NCBI RefSeq assembly: GCF_000473245.1
Contig: NC_022524.1
Location: 644,501 to 708,500, forward strand
Direction of reading: 5' to 3'
DNA length: 64,000 nucleotides
Source: Bacillus infantis NRRL B-14911
GTDB taxonomy: Bacteria > Bacillota > Bacilli > Bacillales > Cytobacillaceae
Part shown: in pieces, positions 25,989 through 33,915 of the stretch
Layout: each line of letters starts with the position of its first letter
How positions within the stretch are numbered: position 1 is the stretch's first letter
The notes under the pieces: generated by a model
What the model saw: only the letters and a program-made list of their open reading frames with translations
What the model was told of the DNA's origin: nothing
Databases searched by the model: none
Translations under genes and position numbers: made by a program

Positions 25989-26810
25989 ATGAGAAAGTAT
26001 GTATCTGTTCTAATTATAACTCTTCTTGCCATGCTTTCTTTTTTGCCCGATGCCGGAGCAGAGAAAAAGCAGGACAAGACCGAGCAAAAGCAGCAGCTGA
26101 GCATTCCAATTCCCAGTTCAGTCCTGAATATCACAAAGGAAAATACGTATCCCAATCCGGTGCAGGATCAGCCGACACTGCAGCCGAGCGAGCTGACACA
26201 GTCGCTGCTTGATACATCCAAGGTTAAGATTGAAAACCCGGACCTGATCAGGATGCTGAATGAGTCTTCTGTCAATAGCACGCCGTTTGCATTCGGCTAC
26301 AGGGCCATCGTCTATCTTGGGCAGTGGCCGCTCAATTACGAAAGCACAGAAACGGCGCCAAACTGGGAATACCAGAAAATCAACACGAATTATTTTGATA
26401 ACAGAGGCGGCAAAGCGCCTTATCAGATCCACTATGTCCAGGAAGCCCAGAAGGTCGTGAGGGGCGCACTGACAGCCAAAATTCCGAAGGCCCAGGATGT
26501 CCAGAATATGATGCTCCTGAAGGCGATGGAAAAATCGAAGCTGCCGCTCGCTTTTGAAACCGTGATCGGGGCCGGGACGAAAAAGGATCAGGTCTACAAT
26601 ATCCCGCCAAAACGGCTTGGCTATTTATACGGATATGCACCTGCCGTCAATGAGAAGGGAAAAGTCACTTACGGTGAGGTATACCTGATGCTGAAGGGAA
26701 GCAAAAGATTCCTCGTCATCAAGAATGTCACCTCCCAGGGAATCGGCGCCTGGATTCCTGTCCAGGACCATATTTCCTTCGGGTTCATGGCATCAGAACG
26801 ACCGCGTTAA
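25989..26810 (+). CDS. yfkD: YfkD family secreted protein
   Basis: A 273-aa protein with a Sec signal peptide: basic MRKY, a hydrophobic stretch to about residue 22, and a likely cleavage after AGA. The mature part begins with a Gln/Lys-rich linker, followed by a compact domain containing FAFGYRAIVYLGQWPL and IGAWIPVQDHISFGF. It matches YfkD of Bacillus, a conserved exported protein of unknown function. AAAGGAG precedes ATG 25989. It keeps its place near the antiporter as in B. subtilis. Confidence 0.87.
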   Translation: MRKYVSVLIITLLAMLSFLPDAGAEKKQDKTEQKQQLSIPIPSSVLNITKENTYPNPVQDQPTLQPSELTQSLLDTSKVKIENPDLIRMLNESSVNSTPFAFGYRAIVYLGQWPLNYESTETAPNWEYQKINTNYFDNRGGKAPYQIHYVQEAQKVVRGALTAKIPKAQDVQNMMLLKAMEKSKLPLAFETVIGAGTKKDQVYNIPPKRLGYLYGYAPAVNEKGKVTYGEVYLMLKGSKRFLVIKNVTSQGIGAWIPVQDHISFGFMASERPR

Positions 26811-26813
26811 TCT

Positions 26814-26843
26814 TGCGCCGGCTCTTGCAGCCGGTGCTTTTTC
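26814..26843 (+). terminator. yfkD terminator
   Basis: GCGCCGGC pairs with GCCGGTGC, followed by TTTTTC. Confidence 0.85.
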
Positions 26844-26861
26844 TATAGGAAGAGACATTCC

Positions 26862-26915
26862 TTGCATACAGAACGGGCAGTGTTTTATAATTAAATTATC
26901 TTGAATTCGAGATAA
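26862..26915 (+). promoter_or_regulatory. SigA promoter with MhqR-type operator
   Basis: TTGCAT (26862), an 18-base spacer and TATAAT (26886-26891) form a good SigA promoter. Immediately after it, TTATCTTGAA-TTCGAGATAA (26896-26915) is a near-perfect palindrome with one mismatch pair. It matches the MhqR box (core ATCTcgaATTCgAGAT as I recall it) that controls quinone-responsive dioxygenase genes in B. subtilis. It covers the expected transcription start, a repressing position. Confidence 0.8.
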
Positions 26916-26971
26916 ATTGAACCCTTTAGCGGGTATAGATAAAAAAGTCTTAATTACGGAGGTCCAACATC

Positions 26972-27949
26972 ATGAACCATTTAAAAGGCATACACCATGT
27001 CACTGCGATCACAAGCAGCGCGGAAAAGAATTATGAGTTTTTCACTTTTGTCCTTGGGATGCGCCTGGTCAAGAAAACAGTCAACCAGGACGATATCCAG
27101 ACCTACCATCTGTTTTTTGCCGACGACAAAGGCAGCCCGGGAACAGATATGACATTCTTTGATTTTCCCGGGATTCCTAAAGGAAGGCACGGCACAAACG
27201 AAATCTCCAAAACATCCTTCCGGGTGCCGAATGACGCGGCACTGAATTACTGGGTAGAGCGCTTTGACCGCCTTGATGTGAAGCACACAGGAATCAAAGA
27301 GCAATTTGGGAAAAAGACTTTGTCATTCGCAGACTTTGATGACCAGCAATATCAATTGATTTCTGATGAACATAATACCGGTGTCGCTTCCGGCACGCCT
27401 TGGCAGAAGGGGCCGATTCCATTGGAGCATGCAATCACCGGTCTCGGGCCGATTTTTGTCCGCATCGCAAACTTCGATTATTTCAAAGAGATGATGGAAA
27501 AAGTCCTTCTTTTCAAGGAAATCGGACAGGAGGGCGCCTTCCATCTGTTTGAGATCGGAGAAGGCGGAAACGGCGCCCAGGTCGTGGTGGAGCATAATGC
27601 TGTCCTGCCGCAGGCCATGCAGGGCTTCGGCACCGTCCACCACGCCGCGTTCCGTGTGGAGGACCGGGCTGTACTGGATGAATGGACCGAGCGCCTTCCG
27701 CAATTCGGTTTCCAGACGTCCGGCTTTGTGGACCGCTTCTTCTTCCAGTCCCTTTATGCACGGGTGGCACCGCAGATTCTGTTCGAATTTGCCACAGACG
27801 GACCAGGCTTCATGGGCGACGAGCCATATGAAACACTGGGCGAAAAGCTGTCATTGCCGCCATTCCTTGAAAACAAGCGCGAGCAGATCGAAAAGCTTGT
27901 CCGTCCGATCGACACGGTCAGGAGCACGATCGATTTTACAAAAGAATGA
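26972..27949 (+). CDS. Ring-cleaving dioxygenase, VOC/glyoxalase family (MhqA/E/O-like)
   Basis: A 325-aa protein of two glyoxalase/VOC-type repeats, opening with GIHHVTAITSSAEKNYEFF and with a second half around GFGTVHHAAFRVED. The metal ligands are likely the His residues in these segments and the Glu in ILFEFATD. Homologues MhqA, MhqE and MhqO of B. subtilis confer resistance to methylhydroquinone and other electrophiles and are repressed by MhqR. The MhqR-like operator upstream makes the same role likely. GGAGG precedes ATG 26972. mhqR itself is not in the window. Confidence 0.88.
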   Translation: MNHLKGIHHVTAITSSAEKNYEFFTFVLGMRLVKKTVNQDDIQTYHLFFADDKGSPGTDMTFFDFPGIPKGRHGTNEISKTSFRVPNDAALNYWVERFDRLDVKHTGIKEQFGKKTLSFADFDDQQYQLISDEHNTGVASGTPWQKGPIPLEHAITGLGPIFVRIANFDYFKEMMEKVLLFKEIGQEGAFHLFEIGEGGNGAQVVVEHNAVLPQAMQGFGTVHHAAFRVEDRAVLDEWTERLPQFGFQTSGFVDRFFFQSLYARVAPQILFEFATDGPGFMGDEPYETLGEKLSLPPFLENKREQIEKLVRPIDTVRSTIDFTKE

Positions 27950-27955
27950 TAAGTG

Positions 27956-27985
27956 GAGCCTTCCTTGGCGGGGAGGCTCTTTTCT
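27956..27985 (+). terminator. Terminator after dioxygenase gene
   Basis: GAGCC and GGCTC pair around a short loop, followed by TTTTCTCTTTT. Confidence 0.65.
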
Positions 27986-28041
27986 CTTTTCGTAAATATT
28001 TTTGGGTATCGCATCTTCATTTGAATGGCCGGCAAGCCTTA

Positions 28042-28250
28042 AAATAAGCGGAGATTTTCCCGTTACGCTGCTGAACATGGCCCGGTTCGGTGTAAATAAG
28101 CGGAAAATTTCCGCTTAAGAGGAGCGAAACTGCCCATTTTCCTGTTTTTTGAGTTGATAGCCGGAATTTCTCCCTCTATTTGAGCCACTTTTGAGAGTTT
28201 TTTCAAATTAGGGGGAATTCCTCCGCTTATTTTTCAGCCTGACAAGGATT
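28042..28250. repeat. Degenerate intergenic array with AATAAGCGG
   Basis: Between a terminator and the acetyltransferase gene, AATAAGCGGA, its complement CCGCTTA and related GGAATT/TTCC words recur at about 20-bp multiples (for example 28043, 28094, 28110, 28231). It is less regular than the other arrays. No gene is seen from 27950 to 28434. Confidence 0.5.
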
Positions 28251-28434
28251 CCCCTCATTCAGGTCCTGGAAAATCCGCTCTTTTATAGCTGGGCAGTGAA
28301 GAAACCGCTGTGTTGTCAGGCGCACGATCACAAATTTTTTTCCCAACTTTTTCTGTCGAAAAAACACTTTCCTGAAAAAGGAAAAGGGAAGGTGCCTAGC
28401 GAAGTAAGTAAGCAAATCAAAGGAGCTGGTGAAA

Positions 28435-28920
28435 ATGGAAATCAGATTAGCGGGAACGGCAGATACTGAGGAAGTGTTCTTGGTTTTGAAAGGTGCGGCA
28501 CAATGGCTGCATGATCAACATTTTAGTCAATGGAGCTTTCTGCTCAGCGGCGGCGAGGATGGAGAAATCAAGCAGGCGATCCTCGACCGTGAAACCTATG
28601 TGCTGTGCGATAAAGGCAAGGTGAAGGCGACCTTCACCCTCTACGAGGGGCCATCAGGCTGGGACCGGCATATTTGGGACGGAGAAGCAGACGGAGCTAT
28701 TTATCTTCACAGGCTTGCAGTTCATCCTGATAGCATGGGGAATGGACTTGGAAAAAAAGCAGTCGATTGGATCTGCAGGAAGTACAGCGGCACACCGCTG
28801 AGACTCGATTGTGTGGGTGACAATGAGAAGCTGAATGCTTATTATCAAGGACTCGGGTTTGTGCTGAAAGGCGTGACAGACAGCCATTCGCGGTATGAGA
28901 AGGCAGGGGCTGGAAAGTGA
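28435..28920 (+). CDS. GNAT family N-acetyltransferase
   Basis: A 161-aa GNAT domain. The acetyl-CoA binding segment is LHRLAVHPDSMGNGLGKKAV (about residues 95-114), followed by RLDCVGDNEKLNAYYQGLGF, the typical beta6-beta7 region. ATG 28435 lies eight bases after AAAGGAG; GTG 28429 is only two away. The acceptor substrate is unknown. Its stop overlaps the start of the HAD phosphatase gene, so they are coupled. Confidence 0.85.
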   Translation: MEIRLAGTADTEEVFLVLKGAAQWLHDQHFSQWSFLLSGGEDGEIKQAILDRETYVLCDKGKVKATFTLYEGPSGWDRHIWDGEADGAIYLHRLAVHPDSMGNGLGKKAVDWICRKYSGTPLRLDCVGDNEKLNAYYQGLGFVLKGVTDSHSRYEKAGAGK

Positions 28921-29459
28921 AGATAGAGGCAGTATTCCTCGACCGGGATGGAACAATCGGCGGGGATGATACCGTGCATTATCCAGGAAAGTTTGAATTA
29001 TTTCCTTATTCCCGTGAGCTGATTGAGAAATTGAAGGGCAGCGGGTTCAAAGTATTTTCCTTCACGAACCAGCCGGGGATTGCCAGGGGGGAAGCGGCAG
29101 CTGAGGAATTTTTTGACGAGCTGCAGGATTTCGGCTTTGATGATGTTTATATTTGTCCCCATGCCCATCATGACGGCTGCAGCTGCCGGAAGCCAGCAGC
29201 AGGCATGCTTCTCAGCGCGGCTGAGAAACATCATGTGAATCTGGAGAATTGCGTGGTCATCGGCGACAGATGGAGCGATATGGCGGCGGCATCCAAGACA
29301 AAAAGCATGAAGATTCTTGTGAAAACGGGAGCCGGGATAATCACACTGAACGAGCATAGTGACAAACTGAAAGAAATTGAAATTGAGTATATTGCTGAAG
29401 ATCTGCGGGCTGCGGTTGAGTGGCTGTATCTACAGCAGGGGACTGCTATTCCTACATAG
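28917..29459 (+). CDS. HAD-IIIA family phosphatase (GmhB/HisB-like)
   Basis: A 180-aa HAD phosphatase starting at GTG 28917, overlapping the GNAT stop (GTGA). Catalytic motif I is FLDRDGT at the N-terminus, motif II is SFTNQPG and the last motif is VIGDRWSDM. The insert CPHAHHDGCSCRKP is the zinc-binding loop of the heptose-bisphosphate/histidinol-phosphate phosphatase group. Substrate unknown. A GNAT with a HAD phosphatase could form a small detoxification or modification pair. Confidence 0.85.
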   Translation: MKIEAVFLDRDGTIGGDDTVHYPGKFELFPYSRELIEKLKGSGFKVFSFTNQPGIARGEAAAEEFFDELQDFGFDDVYICPHAHHDGCSCRKPAAGMLLSAAEKHHVNLENCVVIGDRWSDMAAASKTKSMKILVKTGAGIITLNEHSDKLKEIEIEYIAEDLRAAVEWLYLQQGTAIPT

Positions 29460-29466
29460 AAGAACC

Positions 29467-29494
29467 GGGACGGGAGATATTCCCGTCCTTTCGT
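29467..29494. terminator. Bidirectional terminator
   Basis: GGACGGGA pairs with TCCCGTCC, followed by TTTCG, between convergent genes. Confidence 0.75.
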
Positions 29495-29501
29495 GCTCAA
29501 G

Positions 29502-29957
29502 CTACAATTCTTTGACTGGAAGGCATACTTCGCACTGATGATTCAATAGCATGGCACCGGTGTACCTTTCAAAAGCAGGCCTGTTATCGAGCTGGAATCC
29601 GAGGTTATGGAGGGATGGAAGGATTTCTGCCCAGAGTTTCTGAATCTCTTCTTCTTTATGCTGGACCTGGAATACAGCGTATTCTCCGCCAGGAAATTCA
29701 CCTTCTTCAAGTGATGCGTCCATCCGAAAATCTTCTGGTATGACAATGCAGGCATCATACCGGCAGCATTCAGCTGGTGTTGTCTGCGGATGATCATGGG
29801 AAATACCGAGTATGATGGCGGATTCGTCCAGCAGGCTCTTTTCATTTGCCCACAGTTTCAATTCCTCCATCACATGCTGGTTGGCAGGTCCATAAGGGCC
29901 GGTCTGGCGTACATAGGCGATTCGATATTCAGGCACCATTTCAGTTTTGAAGTCCAT
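29502..29957 (-). CDS. GyrI-like/AraC effector-binding domain protein
   Basis: A stand-alone GyrI-like small-molecule-binding domain, 151 aa, with no DNA-binding region. Typical pattern: VPEYRIAYVRQTGPYG near the start, the CRYDACIVIPEDF strand in the middle and FPGGEYAVFQVQHKEEE later. It may bind a cationic drug or regulate a partner. ATG 29957 is preceded by GAGAGGAG; the frame extends to 30020 without support. Confidence 0.8.
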   Translation of the reverse strand: MDFKTEMVPEYRIAYVRQTGPYGPANQHVMEELKLWANEKSLLDESAIILGISHDHPQTTPAECCRYDACIVIPEDFRMDASLEEGEFPGGEYAVFQVQHKEEEIQKLWAEILPSLHNLGFQLDNRPAFERYTGAMLLNHQCEVCLPVKEL

Positions 29958-30132
29958 CTTACATTCTCCTCTCTTTCCTGTACTGTCTTTGATGCTAGCA
30001 TGATATAAAAAAATATTCACAGCTATTTTTTAAAAAATAGATCATTGATAGTGGGATAAAGCCCCGGGCGGAAGGACTATATCTGCGGGAAACTCCGTAT
30101 ATATTATGGACTAATGAATACGAGGTGGAGAT

Positions 30133-31146
30133 ATGAAGGCAATTGTATATAAAAAGTACGGTCCTCCAGAAGTCCTTCAGCTGAAAGAAATGGAAAAGCC
30201 AGTCCCAAAAGAACATGAGATACTGATCAAGATCATGGCCACCACAGTCACCGCAGCAGATATCCGGGCGCGGAGCTTTACAGTGCCCCGCTCTGTGGTG
30301 CTGCCCGCGCGCCTTGCCCTTGGAATCCGGAAGCCGAAGAAAGCGATATTGGGTGCGGAGCTTGCCGGGGAAGTGGAGGCAGTCGGGAGGAATGTAAAGA
30401 AATTCAAGGCAGGCGATTTGGTTTTTGCTGCTTCACTGGAGAATTTCGGCACTTATGCTGAATATATTTGCCTCCAGGAGGACGGGCCTGTGTCAATCAA
30501 ACCTGCCAGCATCACGTTTGAAGAAGCCGCCGCCATTCCGATCGGCGCGCGGACAGCTTTGTATTTTCTGCAAAGAGCCAATGTCCGGAAGGGCCAGAAG
30601 GTATTGGTGTACGGGGCTTCCGGCAGTGTCGGCAGCTATGCCGTACAGATTGCCAGACATTTGGGAGCAGAGGTTGATGCTGTCTGCAGCGGTCAAAATC
30701 TTGAATGGGTAAAATCTCTTGGGGCCGGCAGGGTCCTGGATTATCGTTCAGGGAACCTCCCAGTGGCGGACGGTGCCTATGATCTGATATTCGAAGCAGT
30801 GAACAAAAGTTCTTTTAAAGATTGCATGAAGTGGCTGAAAAAAGGCGGCACCTATATAAATGTCACAGAGCCGCTCCCCAGCGCGCAAATGCTGTGGGCT
30901 AAATGGAAGGGCGGCACGAAAATACTGCTGAGCCGCAATGCGCCGGAAACACCTGAAGCCTTAGACTATTTAGGAGAAATGGCGGCGGCGGGAAAGCTTA
31001 AGGTGAAAATTGACCGAAGCTATAGGTTAGATGAAATAGTTGATGCCCATCGGTATGTTGATGGCGGGCATAAGAAGGGGAATGTGGCGGTGGTAGTAAG
31101 CCGGGATCTAATAGACCCAGGCCCTGATGCTTCTTCCTTTGATTAA
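30133..31146 (+). CDS. Zinc-type/quinone oxidoreductase family dehydrogenase (MDR)
   Basis: A 337-aa NAD(P)H-dependent medium-chain reductase. It opens MKAIVYKKYGPPEVLQL, has the cofactor motif VLVYGASGSVGSYAVQIA (about residue 155), and lacks the Cys/His ligands of zinc alcohol dehydrogenases, so it is closer to quinone oxidoreductases. GAGGTGGAG precedes ATG 30133. Substrate unknown; likely detoxifies enones or quinones. Confidence 0.87.
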   Translation: MKAIVYKKYGPPEVLQLKEMEKPVPKEHEILIKIMATTVTAADIRARSFTVPRSVVLPARLALGIRKPKKAILGAELAGEVEAVGRNVKKFKAGDLVFAASLENFGTYAEYICLQEDGPVSIKPASITFEEAAAIPIGARTALYFLQRANVRKGQKVLVYGASGSVGSYAVQIARHLGAEVDAVCSGQNLEWVKSLGAGRVLDYRSGNLPVADGAYDLIFEAVNKSSFKDCMKWLKKGGTYINVTEPLPSAQMLWAKWKGGTKILLSRNAPETPEALDYLGEMAAAGKLKVKIDRSYRLDEIVDAHRYVDGGHKKGNVAVVVSRDLIDPGPDASSFD

Positions 31147-31169
31147 AGCAGAACGGGAGTAGATTTATT

Positions 31170-31742
31170 GTGGAAAAGTGGAAAACGTTAAAGTCGGAAT
31201 ATCTGCATCATAGCCCCTTCGGCAATATCAGAAAAGACCGCTGTGAGCTGCCGAATGGGCTGGTTATAGATGATTATGTTGTTAACGAATTTTCAGATTG
31301 GGTCAACGCGGTTGTCATCACCAAGGAAAAGCAGATTGTGCTTGTAGAGCAATACCGCTATGCTGGCGGGGAGTTTTTTCTGGAGGTGCCTGCTGGTAAA
31401 AGAGAAGCAGGAGAGACGCATGAAGAAGGACTGATCCGGGAGGTCAGGGAAGAGACAGGCTATATGTCGCTGCAGAAGCCGATTTTTCTTGGCGAATTCA
31501 TGGTCAATCCGGCCACGCAGAATAATAAAGTGATCTCTTATTTGATAGTGGATGCCTTTAAGCAATATGATCAGAAGCTTGATGATACAGAGGAGATCAG
31601 GGTGCAATTAGTGGATTTTGAGGAATTTGGGGATGTGCTGATGAGGCAGGAGCTTCCTGTGCAGCTGTTTACAGCGCATGCTTATTTGCTGGCGAAGAAT
31701 TATCTGGCCAAAAGATTTGAAAATAATGAACATAGTTTTTAG
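31170..31742 (+). CDS. NUDIX hydrolase (ADP-ribose pyrophosphatase type)
   Basis: Hydrolyses a nucleoside diphosphate linked to another group. The Nudix box runs from GKREAGETHEEGL to REVREETGYM (about residues 76-98), with all three catalytic Glu of REVREE. The preceding EVPAGKREAGE and the overall length of 190 aa fit the ADP-ribose pyrophosphatase/YtkD group. GTG 31170 is the first codon; the ribosome binding site (GGGAG, 31154 region) is weak. It follows the reductase gene by 23 bases and may be co-transcribed. Confidence 0.85.
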   Translation: MEKWKTLKSEYLHHSPFGNIRKDRCELPNGLVIDDYVVNEFSDWVNAVVITKEKQIVLVEQYRYAGGEFFLEVPAGKREAGETHEEGLIREVREETGYMSLQKPIFLGEFMVNPATQNNKVISYLIVDAFKQYDQKLDDTEEIRVQLVDFEEFGDVLMRQELPVQLFTAHAYLLAKNYLAKRFENNEHSF

Positions 31743-31753
31743 AGGATGCGGCT

Positions 31754-32089
31754 TTAGCCTCTCCCATACTCAGCATGCAATTTTCTTTTACACTCGTCCC
31801 AAATGGGGATATTTCCTGATTCCCAGTGGATATATTCCAGCTCATCAGCTAATTTCCAGGATGCTTTCATAGCTTCTAAATGATGGCCGGTATTTCGGTA
31901 GTTCCTCATCATCTCTTTATTTTCCCAAACCGTCAGAGTCCAGAAGGTAGTCCAGCCTTCTTTGTTAAAAGAAGAGAATTTTAACCCTGGAGCTTTTTTT
32001 AATTGTATTGTTGATCTGAGTGTATGCAGAGAAAATCCCGGCAGTTTTCTTTTGCCACTTAAATGGAGCCTTGTCACTGAAATAAACAT
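31754..32089 (-). CDS. DUF3291-like/monooxygenase-fold small protein
   Basis: A 111-aa protein starting MFISVTRLHLSGKRKLPGF, with the central FWTLTVWENKEMMRNYRNTG, a pattern of the dimeric alpha-beta barrel (antibiotic biosynthesis monooxygenase-like) proteins. ATG 32089 has AGGAG eight bases upstream; the frame extends to 32182 without support. Function unknown. A strong hairpin (ATCCCTC...GAGGGAT, 32138-32160) lies in its leader. Confidence 0.7.
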   Translation of the reverse strand: MFISVTRLHLSGKRKLPGFSLHTLRSTIQLKKAPGLKFSSFNKEGWTTFWTLTVWENKEMMRNYRNTGHHLEAMKASWKLADELEYIHWESGNIPIWDECKRKLHAEYGRG

Positions 32090-32277
32090 AGCATTCACTC
32101 CTGACAGCCTATAAGATAACAGCTCTAGACAGAAATCCCTCCCCAAAACAGGAGAGGGATTTTTCACGCAGAACTCAACCATAATTATAAATATTTTCCA
32201 ATTATAAGTCTATATTTTATTTCTCTTTTCTTTAAAATGAGGCATATAGGATGCTATAAAAAATAGAGGGTGACGTT

Positions 32278-33042
32278 ATGCTGTTTGATCAATCTCCTTA
32301 TCAGTGCCGGGTGGAATGGGGAAAGCGGGGCGCGCGGGAGGCTGCTGCCCGGGGCGATATTATCATAGTTGTCGATGTTCTTTCATTTTCTTCTGCTGTT
32401 GTTTCAGCAGCGGCTTTTGGTGCGGAAATATATCCGTATCCTCCCCATCTGGATGGGCAGAAATATGCGGAAAGTCTGGGAGCTGAGTATATCTTTGGGA
32501 GGGCGGAAGCGGCGAAGCTGGGGAAGCCGACTTTGTCTCCTGTTTCTTTTAATAAAGAGCATGCAGGAAAAAAATATGTGTTGATCTCCCTGAATGGCGC
32601 CTATTGCACCTGGATCGGTGCTAAGGCGACGGCCGTCCTTGCAGGGTCACTGCTTAATGCATCAGCCGCTGCTGCTGCGGCTAATATACTGCAAAAGCAG
32701 CTTGGCGCCGGAATCACGATCATTCCGTGTGGAGAAAAATGGGCTGATTCCGGGGAGCATGAAGATGCTCTCAGGCCAGCAGTAGAGGATTATTTGGGGG
32801 CCGGTGCCATCCTCTCTTATTTAGATGGAGAAAAATCACCAGAGGCAGCGGTATGTGAAGGAGCTTTTCGGTCCGCGGAGCCTAAGCTGGCAGAATACTT
32901 ATGGGAATGCGGCAGCGGCAGGGAGCTGCGTGCGCGCGGGTTTGAACAGGATGTGGTCCATTGCAGCAGGCTGGATGCCATGGATACTGTCCCTATTTTA
33001 AGAGGAAATTATTTTGTTTCCTTGCCGCAAACGGGTATATAA
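32278..33042 (+). CDS. comB: 2-phosphosulfolactate phosphatase (ComB family)
   Basis: Predicted to convert 2-phosphosulfolactate to sulfolactate with Mg2+. The 254-aa protein shows the family's IVVDVLSFSSAVVSA near residue 30, SLNGAYCTWIG, IIPCGEKW and EDALRPAVEDYLGAGAI. In methanogens ComB belongs to coenzyme M synthesis; Bacillus relatives (YitC) are linked to 3-sulfolactate in spores. No ComA-type synthase is adjacent. GAGGGTGA precedes ATG 32278. Confidence 0.85.
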   Translation: MLFDQSPYQCRVEWGKRGAREAAARGDIIIVVDVLSFSSAVVSAAAFGAEIYPYPPHLDGQKYAESLGAEYIFGRAEAAKLGKPTLSPVSFNKEHAGKKYVLISLNGAYCTWIGAKATAVLAGSLLNASAAAAAANILQKQLGAGITIIPCGEKWADSGEHEDALRPAVEDYLGAGAILSYLDGEKSPEAAVCEGAFRSAEPKLAEYLWECGSGRELRARGFEQDVVHCSRLDAMDTVPILRGNYFVSLPQTGI

Positions 33043-33149
33043 AGCAAAATGGGGCAGGCGGCTTGAATTTTAGACCCTATGAATGCTTCGGTTAAAATAC
33101 CCACAAAGACCTGCAGCAGCTGCTGCAAAAAAGAAAGGCAGGCAACCTG

Positions 33150-33509
33150 GTGCTAAAATGGCTGAAGAAATACATCAAATTCGAAACAACAAAAAAATGG
33201 GGCTACACATACAAAAAGTCCGGCAATGGTGTGAGTGTGTCCTACAAAACCTTTACCGGTACAGATTTTTATAATTTCACATTCAAAAAGGGAGCCGAGG
33301 TTACGATTTCCTGCGAGGCAGTGGTTGAAGAGGGAGAACTGACGATTGAATGGAATGATGGAAGAGAGATGATATGGAGGAAGACTTTTAAAGAAAGCGG
33401 GAAGGAAACTTTTACAGCGGCGGCCTCAAGCCGGCTTCATGGCATTAACCTGATAGGTGCTGATGCTAGAGGCAACTGTAGGGTTGAGTTTACCGATACG
33501 AAGGTTTAA
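33150..33509 (+). CDS. Hypothetical protein, beta-rich
   Basis: A 119-aa frame from GTG 33150 with AAAGGCAGG upstream, ending just before a terminator. After a basic N-terminus (MLKWLKKYIKFETTKKW) the sequence alternates hydrophobic and polar residues, as in a beta sandwich, ending VEFTDTKV. No signal peptide. I do not recognise a family. Support is the frame, the binding site and the terminator only. Confidence 0.6.
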   Translation: MLKWLKKYIKFETTKKWGYTYKKSGNGVSVSYKTFTGTDFYNFTFKKGAEVTISCEAVVEEGELTIEWNDGREMIWRKTFKESGKETFTAAASSRLHGINLIGADARGNCRVEFTDTKV

Positions 33510-33519
33510 TATCTCCACA

Positions 33520-33553
33520 AAAAAAGCCCAGAACACAGCGCTCTGAGCTTTTT
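33520..33553. terminator. Bidirectional terminator
   Basis: AAAGCcCAGA pairs with TCTGaGCTTT, flanked by A and T runs, between convergent genes. Confidence 0.75.
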
Positions 33554-33855
33554 CAATCCTTCTCATCTGTATAAATACGTAATGCCCCAATGACAAACAC
33601 AACTGGAAGAATCACCACACCCAATCGGAAAGGGCCGATGTCCAGTGTCATGAGCAATATAAAAACGGGCAGTCCAATCATGATAAACAGTGACATGAAT
33701 TTAGTATAGCGGATTGCCGCCCGCGAAACTTCCGGTTCCTCGGTATACATCCATCTCTGCCCCTTAAGCACACTTTCTTCGGGGTTAATATAAGTCCAAA
33801 GCAGAAAGCCATATACAGGAATCATCAATACAATGAAGAGATAGGCTTCAACCAT
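33553..33855 (-). CDS. Small membrane protein with three helices
   Basis: A 100-aa protein with helices near residues 4-22, 52-70 and 75-93, a charged loop with the sequence EEPEVSRAAIRYTKF and a short acidic tail. GGGAGG is close to ATG 33855. Function unknown. It follows the yfkA-like gene by about 60 bases on the same strand and may be co-transcribed. Confidence 0.7.
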   Translation of the reverse strand: MVEAYLFIVLMIPVYGFLLWTYINPEESVLKGQRWMYTEEPEVSRAAIRYTKFMSLFIMIGLPVFILLMTLDIGPFRLGVVILPVVFVIGALRIYTDEKD

Positions 33856-33915
33856 AAGAGGCCTCCCAAGTATGTCTTACTATTCATACGGGCGGCCTCC
33901 TGGAAAAGTTCCACA

